64,000 nt of DNA from Bacteroidales bacterium (GCA_021371955.1 JAJFVD010000009.1:1-64000); one strand, 5' to 3'; positions 26,139 to 35,130 are shown, numbered from the stretch's first letter. Notes: a model not told the origin generated them from the letters alone. Program-made: numbers and translations.

Positions 26139-27353
26139 TTATTTTTCTCCAATTACGAGTTTCATTGTATCCTGCGCAATTACCAATTCTTCATTTGTAG
26201 TTACAGTACACATTTTTACTTTTGAATTTGGAGTTGTAAGAATAACGTCTTTCCCTCTTATTCCTTTATTTGCCGCCTTATCGAAATCAACTCCGATATA
26301 TTCCAGATGTGTTCCAACCATTTCTCTTATGTGAGGATCGTTTTCGCCAATACCGCCGGTAAATACTATCATATCACAGCCATTCATGACAGCGGTATAT
26401 GATCCGATATACTTAAGAACTCTGTAATAAAGCAGATTAAGAGTCAGGATTGCTCTTTCATCTCCTTTTGCAGCAGCATTTTCAATGTCTCTTGCGTCTG
26501 AAGATTTGCCAAAAACGCCAAGGAAACCGCTCTTTTTATTGAGTAGCGAATTAATTCCGGCAGCATCCAATCCTTCTCTTTCCATTAAATACGAAATAAT
26601 TCCGGCATCAATGTCTCCGCTTCTGGTACCCATAATGACACCTTCAAGAGGTGTAAATCCCATTGACGTGTCGATTGATTTACCGTTATTAATTGCAGTT
26701 ATTGAACTGCCGTTGCCAAGGTGGCAGGTAATCACCTTTGATGTTTCAAAATTCAAACCGGCAAGGTCACACGCTTTTTTCGCAACAAACTTGTGGCTTG
26801 TTCCATGAAAACCATATCTGCGGATTTTATATTTGGTGTAATACTCATATGGAAGTGCATACATATATGCATAATCCGGCATTGTCTGATGGAATGAGGT
26901 GTCAAAAACCGCAACCTGCGGTACTTTTGGCATTAAAGTATCAATTGCGTTTATACCTAAAAGGTTGGCAGGGTTATGCAGAGGTGCCAGTTCACAAAGC
27001 TTTTCAATACCAGAGATTACCTCTTTGTCAACTATTTTACTTGACTTAAAAAGTTCTCCACCGTGTGCCACTCTGTGTCCTACTGCTCCTATTTCTTCAA
27101 GGGACTTAAGGACTCCTAATTTTGAATCAGTGAGAATGTCTAATACTTTTTTGATACCAACTGTGTGGTTCGGAATAGGATATTCCGCTTCAAATTTTTC
27201 TCTGCCTTCGACTCTGTGTGAAAGAATACCGCTTTCAAGACCGATTCTTTCTACTAAACCTTTAGCTAACAACGTAAATTGGGATTCCGACTTCATATCA
27301 AGTACCTGATACTTGAGCGACGAACTCCCACAATTCAATACTAAAACAATCAT
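26139..27353 (-). CDS. ackA: Acetate kinase
   Basis: A 404-residue enzyme making acetate and ATP from acetyl phosphate. It has VLVLNCGSSSLKYQVLD at the start, VFDTSFHQTMP near 148, RRYGFHGTSHKFVA near 175, CHLGNGSSITAI near 207 and FTGGIGEND near 325, all standard for AckA. It heads the operon with ptb and buk. No pta is adjacent, so acetyl phosphate must come from elsewhere or from Ptb acting on acetyl-CoA. A -7-like TATATTTG lies upstream on the minus strand at 27407-27400. Confidence 0.95.
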   Translation of the reverse strand: MIVLVLNCGSSSLKYQVLDMKSESQFTLLAKGLVERIGLESGILSHRVEGREKFEAEYPIPNHTVGIKKVLDILTDSKLGVLKSLEEIGAVGHRVAHGGELFKSSKIVDKEVISGIEKLCELAPLHNPANLLGINAIDTLMPKVPQVAVFDTSFHQTMPDYAYMYALPYEYYTKYKIRRYGFHGTSHKFVAKKACDLAGLNFETSKVITCHLGNGSSITAINNGKSIDTSMGFTPLEGVIMGTRSGDIDAGIISYLMEREGLDAAGINSLLNKKSGFLGVFGKSSDARDIENAAAKGDERAILTLNLLYYRVLKYIGSYTAVMNGCDMIVFTGGIGENDPHIREMVGTHLEYIGVDFDKAANKGIRGKDVILTTPNSKVKMCTVTTNEELVIAQDTMKLVIGEK

Positions 27354-27399
27354 TTCAAATAAATTTATGAATTTTCAAAAAAAGGTGGTTAAAACTTTA

Positions 27400-27407
27400 C
27401 AAATATA
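27400..27407 (-). promoter_or_regulatory. Possible -7 element of the ackA-ptb-buk operon
   Basis: TATATTTG on the minus strand, 46 bases before the ackA start codon, matches the -7 consensus. A proper -33 TTTG is not seen. Confidence 0.4.
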
Positions 27408-27466
27408 ATATAAATACCCTCTTTTTTGTAATAGTTAAACAATTAATTGATAATTTTACAAAAATT

Positions 27467-28948
27467 GTGGTGATGGGGAGAAATTGCAGGGAGGAATATC
27501 ACTCGCTTCTGAAAATCTTTGGAAGTTCACCACTTTTTTTATACTCTTCGATATTTGTCGCAGGAATAATCTTTGCCGGAATTTTTCCTTCCGGAACAAA
27601 CTACTCTATTTTATTTTCATCAACGACATTAATTACTCTAATCGTCCTTTACTATTTTTCTTTTATAGAACCGATGGCTGTAAGAGGTACTAAAGACTTC
27701 AGCCAATTTCTTAAAATCTCATTAATATTTTCGTTTTTTGCTCTTGGAATTTTAAGTATCTCATTAAACGGATATTACAACAACATCCGCAGAAACAGCA
27801 GGATACCGTCGTTAAAACCATATTCAGATACATGTTTGATATTAGAAACTCCAAAACCGACCGGCAAATTTATGAAGTTTCCGGCAAAGTCAGCAAAATT
27901 TAATGAATCAATTTTAATATATCTTAAAAAAGACATTTACAGTAGTGACTTTGAAATAGGTGATAGCCTTATAGTTTCAATAAAATCAACTCCTCTTGAA
28001 TATAAAAAGTCAAAAAATAATTTTGATTATACCAGATATCTGAAAGAAAAAGGAATTTATTCAATGGCTTTTATATCCGGAGGGAAGATTATTGTAAAAA
28101 AAACATCTGAGCCAAATATAAGAGACAGAATACTCAGGCTGAGGGAACGGTCCATTTCCGAATTGAATGCTAAAATTAACAACCCGGAAATACACGCAAC
28201 ATTAGTAGCCCTCACAACAGGAGTCAAAAGTTATCTTTCCGACGATATCAGAAATTCATTTTCAAAGTCCGGCACAATGCATCTTCTTGCCGTATCAGGG
28301 CTTCACGTGGGGTATATTTATTCTGTTCTGCTTTTAATTACTTCAATATTAGGAAATTTCAGGTTTTCCATTATAATAAGAAGCATATTAATAATTATTC
28401 TATTATGGGGGTACGCCCTATTTACCGGAATGGCTCCTTCAATTGAACGGGCAGTATTAATGGCAACAATATACCAGATTGGAACGATTTTCGGCAAAAG
28501 AAAAAACAGCCTCAACTCACTATCGTTAAGCGCGTTAATTATTTGCATTATTGATCCGGGAGCAGTATTTGATATCGGGTTTCAGCTATCTTATGCTGCA
28601 ACTCTCTCAATTATATTGGTATACCCATTTATAAATAAGTTGTATCAGACTAAAAATCCAATTATGAAATATGTCTGGACAACAGTTTCAATTTCTACTT
28701 CCTGCCAGATTGGAACGTCTATACTCACAATTTATTATTTCAAATTTATTCCGGTCTATTTTATGATTTCAAATCTTTTGGCAATACCGCTTAGTTCTTT
28801 AATAATTTCCACAACAATGATTATGGTTGTTGCAGGAGATAGCGGAATATCTGTTTTGCTGGTTCCTTTGCTCAAATTCCTTGTGAGAATGTTAAACGAG
28901 TCTATGGCAATTATATCAACACTGCCCTATCCTGTTATAGAATTTTAA
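27467..28948 (+). CDS. ComEC/Rec2-type DNA-uptake channel protein, short form
   Basis: A 493-residue membrane protein. An N-terminal DUF4131-like part with several helices leads to an OB-like soluble section (about 120-225, containing YKKSKNNFDYTRYLKEKGIYSM). The competence core (about 245-490) has LLAVSGLHVGYIYSVL and LWGYALFTGMAPSIERAVLMATIY. ComEC forms the inner-membrane channel for transforming DNA. Many ComEC proteins carry a C-terminal metallo-beta-lactamase-like nuclease domain; this one stops directly after the membrane domain. It overlaps the convergent EamA gene by four bases. No other competence gene is in the window. Confidence 0.87.
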   Translation: MVMGRNCREEYHSLLKIFGSSPLFLYSSIFVAGIIFAGIFPSGTNYSILFSSTTLITLIVLYYFSFIEPMAVRGTKDFSQFLKISLIFSFFALGILSISLNGYYNNIRRNSRIPSLKPYSDTCLILETPKPTGKFMKFPAKSAKFNESILIYLKKDIYSSDFEIGDSLIVSIKSTPLEYKKSKNNFDYTRYLKEKGIYSMAFISGGKIIVKKTSEPNIRDRILRLRERSISELNAKINNPEIHATLVALTTGVKSYLSDDIRNSFSKSGTMHLLAVSGLHVGYIYSVLLLITSILGNFRFSIIIRSILIIILLWGYALFTGMAPSIERAVLMATIYQIGTIFGKRKNSLNSLSLSALIICIIDPGAVFDIGFQLSYAATLSIILVYPFINKLYQTKNPIMKYVWTTVSISTSCQIGTSILTIYYFKFIPVYFMISNLLAIPLSSLIISTTMIMVVAGDSGISVLLVPLLKFLVRMLNESMAIISTLPYPVIEF

Positions 28949-29826
28949 AGAGTTCCGGCAATCATAATAACGGAAATTACGGCAAGCGCCACACCCGCCC
29001 ATTGCTTTGCCGAAAATTTCTCTTTAAAGAACAAAACACCGATGAGCGCAGTAAGTGATACCACTGCTGCATTGTGTACAGGAAATACAACAGAACCGCC
29101 CATCAGACCAACGTTTATGAGAATCATCTTTGATACGAGGAAATTGAATACACCCATAATTGCCCCCCAAAGTATAGTGTTGTATGAAAATTTTTCTTTT
29201 GTCTTAATCCAAAATTTATCCAAAACGATAGTAACTATACCAATAATCGAAGCAGTTGCGAAAATACCCATCAAAAACAATTCTATTTCAAATTTTTGTG
29301 TTATTAAAATAGTGTTTGTCAATTCCATAGAGGTATCAATCAGACCGGATACCAGAAAAACCGAGAGAGGCAGTAAAAGAGCCGACAACTTCTTCTTCTC
29401 CGTCTCTTTCTTATAAAGAATAAGGACAAAAGATGCGAGCGCCAAAGCAATTCCGACAAGTTTAAATGTAATATTATCGTGCTGGCCCAAATACACAATA
29501 CCTACAGAAACAGGAATCACTACGGCCATTTTATTGAGTGCTGTTGTGAGTCCGATACCTGCCCGTTCTGTAGAAAAAATCATGAGTATAAAACTTACTA
29601 TAAACAGAACTCCAACCCATAAAGATGCAAGTATAAGATTTGTGCTATAGTAATCTGTAATGGTTGAGATTGGATATTTATATGTTATTAAAGTGAATAT
29701 CAGAGCAATAACGTAATTGATAGTTATTGCCAGAAATTTATTTAATCCCTTGATATTTATAATTTTGAGAGATATAAACATCCCCAGGGCAAATAAAATG
29801 TGTATAATCAGATAGATAATGTTCAT
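28945..29826 (-). CDS. EamA/DMT family transporter
   Basis: A 293-residue protein with about ten hydrophobic helices in two EamA-like repeats. The second half includes LWGAIMGVFNFLVSKMILINVGLMGGSVVFPVHN and the end GVLFFKEKFSAKQWAGVALAVISVIM, typical of drug/metabolite transporters. The substrate is unknown. It is not closely similar to the other EamA protein in the window (3263-4168). It is divergent from the PurF-like gene. Confidence 0.8.
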   Translation of the reverse strand: MNIIYLIIHILFALGMFISLKIINIKGLNKFLAITINYVIALIFTLITYKYPISTITDYYSTNLILASLWVGVLFIVSFILMIFSTERAGIGLTTALNKMAVVIPVSVGIVYLGQHDNITFKLVGIALALASFVLILYKKETEKKKLSALLLPLSVFLVSGLIDTSMELTNTILITQKFEIELFLMGIFATASIIGIVTIVLDKFWIKTKEKFSYNTILWGAIMGVFNFLVSKMILINVGLMGGSVVFPVHNAAVVSLTALIGVLFFKEKFSAKQWAGVALAVISVIMIAGTL

Positions 29827-29874
29827 GTTGAAATTTTGTTCAAAAAATTAAGCTAAGTTAATCTTAAATTTACA

Positions 29875-29882
29875 TACTTTTG
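29875..29882 (+). promoter_or_regulatory. Possible -7 element for the PurF-like gene
   Basis: TACTTTTG fits TAnnTTTG and lies 25 bases before the start codon. There is no TTTG at the -33 distance. Confidence 0.4.
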
Positions 29883-29907
29883 TGACCGTCTTATAAAATT
29901 CAATTCA

Positions 29908-31317
29908 ATGGGCGGTCTATTCGGAGTTATTTCAAAGCAAAAATGCATTACCGATCTCTTTTACGGAACTGATTATCATTCACACCTCGGCACCAGAAGA
30001 GGCGGAATGGTTACTTGGAATTTAAGCGGTAATTTTTCAAGAGCAATTCACAATCTCGAGAATTCTCACTTCAGGACAAAATTTGAGGAAGATCTTCATA
30101 AGTTTGACGGATTGTCCGGAATTGGAGTAATAAGTGATACAGACGCACAGCCAATTATTATTAATTCGCATCTTGGCAAATTTGCCATTTCGACTGTAGG
30201 TAAAATCAATAATATACCTCAGTTGGAGCAGGAAATTCTGGCTAACGGAAAAAACTTTACTGAACTTAGCTCCGGCTCTACAAACCCAACTGAACTAACG
30301 GCCCTTCTTATTACGGATGGTAAAGATTATACAGAAGGAGTAAAGATTGCACAGGATAAAATAAAAGGATCCTGTACTTTCTTGTTACTAAACAAGGATG
30401 GAATTATTGCTTCAAGGGATAAATTTGGGAGAACCCCGCTCGTTATAGGGAAAAAGGACGGTTCCTATGCAGTAGCTTCAGAAACCTGCAGTTTCTCTAA
30501 CCTAGGATTTGAGGAGGAATACTATATCGGGCCCGGAGAGGTAGTATTAATTACAGCAGAGGGTTATACTCAGCTCGTTCCTCCTGGTAAAAAACTGCAG
30601 ATATGCTCTTTTCTTTGGGTATATTACGGATATCCTACAAGCATTTATGAAAAAATCAATGTCGATGATGTTCGTTTTTCACTCGGCCATGCTCTTGGTT
30701 CAAAAGACAAAACTGACCTCGATGTATCTTCGGCCATTCCTGATTCCGGTACATGTATGGCAATCGGATTTGCAAGCGGGAAAAAGATTCCATATCGCTG
30801 CGCAATTGTAAAGTATACTCCAACATGGCCAAGAAGCTTTATGCCATCGGATCAGTCTATAAGGAACCTTGTAGCAAAAATGAAATTAATCCCGAACAAA
30901 AGCCTTATAAGAGAGAAAAAAATTGCCTTTTGCGACGATTCAATAGTACGGGGAACTCAACTGAAGGATAATGCAAAAACTCTTTTAAGTTTCGGAGCCA
31001 AAGAGGTGCATATCCGCATAAGTTGCCCGCCTCTGGTATATCCCTGCGAATTTATAAACTTTTCTGCTTCAAGATCTCCTCTTGAACTGATTACCAGAAG
31101 GTTTATATTGGAAAAAGAGGGGGCTCATAATAAAAACCTCGATAAATATTCCGATTCAAATACCCCTGAATATCGCGAGATGGTTGATTATATTAAGAAT
31201 GACCTTAAACTTTCGAGTCTTTGCTTTAACAGTGTCGAAGATTTGGTAAATGCAGTCGGTCTTCCTAAGGAGTCAATATGTACCCATTGTTTCGACGGAA
31301 CAAGTTACGGAGGATAA
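29908..31317 (+). CDS. Amidophosphoribosyltransferase paralogue lacking the catalytic Cys
   Basis: A 469-residue protein with the full PurF layout: Ntn-hydrolase glutaminase-like domain (1-230) and type I phosphoribosyltransferase domain with the PRPP loop AFCDDSIVRGTQ (341-352). Canonical PurF begins its mature chain with the nucleophile Cys; here the chain begins M-G-G-LFGVIS, and the glutamine-binding HRGQE-like segment reads LGTRRGGM. It should not hydrolyse glutamine. The four cysteines that hold the 4Fe-4S cluster in the Bacillus subtilis enzyme have counterparts: C233, C380, C458 and C461. From memory, Bacteroides genomes carry a similar paralogue starting MGG. The true role is unknown; it should not be taken as the cell's purF. 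Confidence 0.82.
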   Translation: MGGLFGVISKQKCITDLFYGTDYHSHLGTRRGGMVTWNLSGNFSRAIHNLENSHFRTKFEEDLHKFDGLSGIGVISDTDAQPIIINSHLGKFAISTVGKINNIPQLEQEILANGKNFTELSSGSTNPTELTALLITDGKDYTEGVKIAQDKIKGSCTFLLLNKDGIIASRDKFGRTPLVIGKKDGSYAVASETCSFSNLGFEEEYYIGPGEVVLITAEGYTQLVPPGKKLQICSFLWVYYGYPTSIYEKINVDDVRFSLGHALGSKDKTDLDVSSAIPDSGTCMAIGFASGKKIPYRCAIVKYTPTWPRSFMPSDQSIRNLVAKMKLIPNKSLIREKKIAFCDDSIVRGTQLKDNAKTLLSFGAKEVHIRISCPPLVYPCEFINFSASRSPLELITRRFILEKEGAHNKNLDKYSDSNTPEYREMVDYIKNDLKLSSLCFNSVEDLVNAVGLPKESICTHCFDGTSYGG

Positions 31318-31338
31318 GGTAAAATAAACCTGTAAAAT

Positions 31339-31368
31339 TTTGGTGTTTAAGATTTTTAATTAACTTTG
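31339..31368 (+). promoter_or_regulatory. Promoter of the RRM protein gene
   Basis: TTTG (31339-31342) and TAACTTTG (31361-31368) with an 18-base spacer match the Bacteroidetes consensus. The start codon is 47 bases past the -7 box, leaving a leader of about 40 bases. Confidence 0.75.
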
Positions 31369-31414
31369 TTACGAAAAATTAACCAATTACTTAACCTTAT
31401 TCATTACCGTTCAT

Positions 31415-31678
31415 ATGAACATTTTCGTTTCAAGCCTTAGTTTCCGTGCTAAGAAAGAAGATTTAGCCGAACTTTTTGCACCTTATGGCGAAGTTATTTC
31501 TGCCAGAATTATTTTTAATCGCGAAACCCGTCGTTCAAAAGGGTATGGTTTTGTTGAAATGCCTAACGAGCAAGAGGGAAATGCAGCCATTGCAGCTCTT
31601 AACGGTTCCGATCACATGGGCCGCACAATTAATGTAGCTATTGCTAATGACAGACCTGTTAGAGAGGTAGAAGAGTAA
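31415..31678 (+). CDS. RRM-domain RNA-binding protein
   Basis: An 87-residue protein that is a single RNA recognition motif. It has RNP2 as NIFVSSLSF (2-10) and RNP1 as SKGYGFVEM (about 42-50) with the aromatic residues that stack on RNA bases. Small RRM proteins of this kind are common and abundant in Bacteroidetes and cyanobacteria; they bind single-stranded RNA, and some act as global post-transcriptional regulators or RNA chaperones. The gene stands alone with its own promoter and a strong hairpin after it, suggesting independent, high expression. Confidence 0.92.
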   Translation: MNIFVSSLSFRAKKEDLAELFAPYGEVISARIIFNRETRRSKGYGFVEMPNEQEGNAAIAALNGSDHMGRTINVAIANDRPVREVEE

Positions 31679-31700
31679 AATCAGATATAACTGCGATAAT

Positions 31701-31738
31701 AATAAGAGGATGCATGATTATTCATGCATCCTCTTATT
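31701..31738. terminator. Strong 17-bp hairpin terminator
   Basis: A perfect 17-base inverted repeat (31701-31717 and 31722-31738) with a four-base TTAT loop lies between the RRM gene (+) and the S46 peptidase gene (-). The arms begin and end in A/T, so it can act in both directions. Confidence 0.8.
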
Positions 31739-31780
31739 AGTTTTATTATCTCTGAAATATAGCAGCTTAATTCTGCCGTG

Positions 31781-33901
31781 TTATTTGACAAGTTTCATTT
31801 CGTCAATAAGACGCTGCGCTCCGGCCAGTTTGTCAATCACAAACAACACATAACGGATGTCAAGGGAGATGTTTCTGCACATATCGGGATCATATGCAAC
31901 ATCACTCATTGTTCCTTCCCACACCCTGTCAAAATTAATACCTATGAGCTCCCCTTTCCCGTTAAGTACCGGACTGCCGGAATTTCCCCCGGAAGTATGA
32001 TTTGTTGCAATAAAACATACAGGAACAGTGCCATTAACGGCCCATCTGCCAAAGTCTTTTCTTGCATACAAATCTCTGAGCTTTTGAGGAATGTTGTAAT
32101 CATATATCTGAGGATTATCTTTTTGCATAATACCCTCAAGAGTTGATGAATGTTTATAATAAACACCATCCAAAGGAACATAACCTTTTACTTTTCCGTA
32201 TGTTATGCGCAAAGTAGAATTTGCATCGGGATAGAATGTTTTATCTCTGCGAAACTCCATCTGTCCTCTCATATATGTACGGTATAGTAAATTTAAATTA
32301 TTATTAAGTCCGTCATATACAGGCTTTACGCTATTCGTAAAATATTCGTTGAACTCCTTATACATAACAACAGCCGGGTCATTATCAAACTTACCAGGGG
32401 TAACGCCATCCGAAATGAACCGGAGAGCTTTTTCTTTTGATGCAAAAATAGAATTGTCAAAAATATAGGTTGCAAAAGAATCAACAGTTTTATATTCCGA
32501 CATCTTATCAGTAAAATATTTAGGCTGATACTTGGCCGGAACATTTTTATAATACTCTCCCACAATTGCTATAAAAGATTTTTTATCTATAGGCATATAA
32601 TAATCTTTATAGAAATCTTCCATAAGTGCCGATATATTTCCTGCACTTATTTCCGGAGCCATTTTAGAATTCTTTAAAGCAGCAGAATATACTGTTCCTG
32701 CAAATTTAATAATCTCATTAGCATTTATTGCCTCTGACTGATAGTCGTTTACAAAAGCAACCGCCTCCAGTTTTTTGTATGTGGCGGAAATTTCGTCTAT
32801 CAAATTGAAATATTCCGGCTTATCCTTTGCCCAGACTGAAAATGCTTTTTCAAATTCTATTTTATCATTTACAGTATTTAATCTTGCAATTCCTTTTGCC
32901 TCTCCCTGCCATTTTTTCCATGAATTAGCAACAGATGCATTTTTAGAAGCATATTTAATTCTGATTTCGGCACTTTTGGACATCTCCTCTTTTTGGATAT
33001 CCAGCCTCATTGTTCGCAAATTGATTTTATTCGGGTTCGATATGTCTGCAATATATTTTACGGCATCGCTCATCAGGTACTCCTGTGTCCTTCCCGGATA
33101 ACCATAAACCAGAGTGAAGTCTCCTTCTTTTACTCCGTTGAGAGAAATGGGAAAAAACTTTTTAGGTTTATAAGGGATATTCTCTTTTGAATATGCAGCA
33201 GGCTTGTTGTCTTTTCCTGCATATATACGGAAAATTGAAAAATCTCCGGTATGTCTGGGCCACATCCAGTTGTCTGTATCTCCCCCAAACTTACCAATCG
33301 ATGAAGGAGGCGCACCAACAAGGCGAACGTCGGTATAAGTTTCATAGATAAACAGGAAATACTGATTCCCGTAATACAGTGCCTCTACCCTTGCCTCGTA
33401 ATTATTGTTTTGCTTTGCAGCAGCTATAACCGATGCAGAATTTGACTTTACAAGTTCGGCTCTTTCGTTTTCTGTCATTTCGGGTTTATATCCGCTCAAT
33501 ATCTTATCAGTAACATCCTCCATTCTTACAAGGAATTTTACGGACAAACCTTTGTTTGGCAACTCTTCGTTTAACGACATTGCCCAGAATCCGTCTTTAA
33601 GATAATCGTGTTCAACGGAACTGTGCGACTGAATCTGGCCAAACCCGCAGTGATGATTTGTAATGAGCAGTCCATTGCCCGAAATAAGTTCTCCTGTGCA
33701 ACCGCCTCCAAACTGGACAATTGCGTCTTTTAAAGAAGCCTGGTTAATGCTGTAAATATCTTCTGCTGTGAGTTTGAATCCGTTTTTTTGCATATCGGCT
33801 ATCTTGTCTTTGATAAGAGAAGGAAGCCACATACCTTCATCGGCAATGAGAGATGTAGAAATAAGAATAAAAAGAAGGAATAAAGAAAAAAACCTTTTCA
33901 T
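31781..33901 (-). CDS. S46 family dipeptidyl-peptidase, DPP11-like
   Basis: A 706-residue exported serine peptidase with signal peptide MKRFFSLFLLFILISTSLIA. It has the catalytic His region TNHHCGFGQI, DTDNWMWPRHTGDFSIFRIY and the Ser in TSGGNSGSPV. The substrate-specifying position reads Arg659 in INFDRVWEGT; in Porphyromonas DPP11 an Arg here selects Asp/Glu at P1, whereas DPP7 has Gly. It is therefore predicted to release dipeptides with acidic P1 residues in the periplasm, feeding peptide fermentation. It is divergent from the AI-2E family gene, with a possible promoter (TAAGTTTG) in the gap. Confidence 0.9.
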   Translation of the reverse strand: MKRFFSLFLLFILISTSLIADEGMWLPSLIKDKIADMQKNGFKLTAEDIYSINQASLKDAIVQFGGGCTGELISGNGLLITNHHCGFGQIQSHSSVEHDYLKDGFWAMSLNEELPNKGLSVKFLVRMEDVTDKILSGYKPEMTENERAELVKSNSASVIAAAKQNNNYEARVEALYYGNQYFLFIYETYTDVRLVGAPPSSIGKFGGDTDNWMWPRHTGDFSIFRIYAGKDNKPAAYSKENIPYKPKKFFPISLNGVKEGDFTLVYGYPGRTQEYLMSDAVKYIADISNPNKINLRTMRLDIQKEEMSKSAEIRIKYASKNASVANSWKKWQGEAKGIARLNTVNDKIEFEKAFSVWAKDKPEYFNLIDEISATYKKLEAVAFVNDYQSEAINANEIIKFAGTVYSAALKNSKMAPEISAGNISALMEDFYKDYYMPIDKKSFIAIVGEYYKNVPAKYQPKYFTDKMSEYKTVDSFATYIFDNSIFASKEKALRFISDGVTPGKFDNDPAVVMYKEFNEYFTNSVKPVYDGLNNNLNLLYRTYMRGQMEFRRDKTFYPDANSTLRITYGKVKGYVPLDGVYYKHSSTLEGIMQKDNPQIYDYNIPQKLRDLYARKDFGRWAVNGTVPVCFIATNHTSGGNSGSPVLNGKGELIGINFDRVWEGTMSDVAYDPDMCRNISLDIRYVLFVIDKLAGAQRLIDEMKLVK

Positions 33902-33923
33902 TTTAAATAGTTATATATTCGCA

Positions 33924-33959
33924 CAAACTTACAAAAAATTATTACTTTTGAGTTTCAAA
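33924..33959 (-). promoter_or_regulatory. Possible promoter of the S46 peptidase gene
   Basis: On the minus strand, TTTG (33959-33956) and TAAGTTTG (33931-33924) are 24 bases apart, slightly longer than the usual spacer. A -7-like TACTTTTG for the opposite gene lies inside the same stretch at 33943-33950. Confidence 0.45.
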
Positions 33960-33969
33960 GACCTGCGTA

Positions 33970-35073
33970 ATGAATCAACTTGCCAAATATATTATAGGAG
34001 CTGTAATAGCAATCGTAGTAATCTTTCTTGCATGGTTCTTCAGCGATTTGGTTATCTACATTCTCATCTCTGCCGTTTTATCTCTTATTGGCAAGCCTTT
34101 TATGAATTACCTCACCCGTATCAGGATAAAAGGAATTAAAATTCCCAAAAACATTGCAGCAACTATAACATTAGCGTCGATTCTTGCTCTTTTTATAGGG
34201 TTTTTCATGTTTATAACCCCATTGGCCGGACAGCTTATTTCTACAATAGACACCTTGGACCTTGGAAATATCAATGAAAAGATATCAGTTCCACTTGCAA
34301 ATCTTAACAACTTTATCCTTAAGACGTTTCCAAGCATGGATCCGGGTTTTAAAATAGAAAACGTAGTTGTCGGCGAGGTTCAGAAGCTTGTTAATGCATC
34401 CACAATTTCCAATTTTCTGACATCCATTACGTCTTTTATATTTGATTTTGCAATAGGAATCTTTGTTGTTTCATTTATCACATTCTTTTTCATAAAAGAA
34501 CAGGACATGTTTTCCAACATGGTTCTTGCTCTTTTCCCGGATAAATTCGAGGGAAATGTAAAGAGAGCCCTTGATTCAATCTACAACCTGCTTGCAAGAT
34601 ATTTTATAGGTATTTCGATAGAAACAGTGCTTATTACGATTCTAAACGGGCTTGGGCTGCATTTCATCTGCGGTGTGGATTTTTCGCTTGCAATTGTTCT
34701 TGGCCTAGTTACAGGTATTCTTAATGTGATTCCATACATCGGACCGTGGATCGGGGGCATTTTCGGAGTGATTATGTCACTCGCACAACTTGGCCTTCAC
34801 GATCCAAATTTAGGAATGCTCATATTAACACTGGGATTAATATTCTTTATCACCCACATGATTGACATATTTCTGTTTCAGCCATATATATATTCAAACA
34901 GTGTACAGGCCCATCCTCTGGAAATATTCATTGTCATTCTCATGGCAGGCAGTATAGGCGGAGTTATCGGAATGTTGGTTGCAATTCCTGCTTATACCGT
35001 TATAAGGGTATTTGCTAGGGAATTCTTTTCACACTTCAAGCTGGTTCAAAAGCTTACAGACAAAATTGACTAA
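33970..35073 (+). CDS. AI-2E family transporter (PerM/YdiK type)
   Basis: A 367-residue membrane protein of the AI-2E/UPF0118 family: paired N-terminal helices, a soluble stretch with amphipathic helices (about 90-145) and a C-terminal helical bundle. It contains the hallmark GLVTGILNVIPYIGPWIGGI near 250 and an HPLEIFIVILMAGSIGGVIG-like segment near 315. Members export quorum-sensing molecules or act in sodium/proton exchange; the substrate cannot be assigned. It ends at a terminator shared with the convergent TPR gene. Confidence 0.9.
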   Translation: MNQLAKYIIGAVIAIVVIFLAWFFSDLVIYILISAVLSLIGKPFMNYLTRIRIKGIKIPKNIAATITLASILALFIGFFMFITPLAGQLISTIDTLDLGNINEKISVPLANLNNFILKTFPSMDPGFKIENVVVGEVQKLVNASTISNFLTSITSFIFDFAIGIFVVSFITFFFIKEQDMFSNMVLALFPDKFEGNVKRALDSIYNLLARYFIGISIETVLITILNGLGLHFICGVDFSLAIVLGLVTGILNVIPYIGPWIGGIFGVIMSLAQLGLHDPNLGMLILTLGLIFFITHMIDIFLFQPYIYSNSVQAHPLEIFIVILMAGSIGGVIGMLVAIPAYTVIRVFAREFFSHFKLVQKLTDKID

Positions 35074-35080
35074 AAAAAAA

Positions 35081-35100
35081 GAGCCGCATTTCTGTGGCTC
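35081..35100. terminator. Terminator between convergent genes
   Basis: An eight-base stem GAGCCGCA / TGTGGCTC (one G-T pair) with a four-base loop, with A and T runs on its two sides. It separates the AI-2E gene (+) from the TPR gene (-). Confidence 0.75.
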
Positions 35101-35130
35101 TTCTTTATTTAAATCGTTAAGACAGACAAA

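Noticed and set aside
29908..31317. Calling this gene purF
   Set aside because: The catalytic Cys and the glutamine-binding segment are missing, so the symbol would be misleading.
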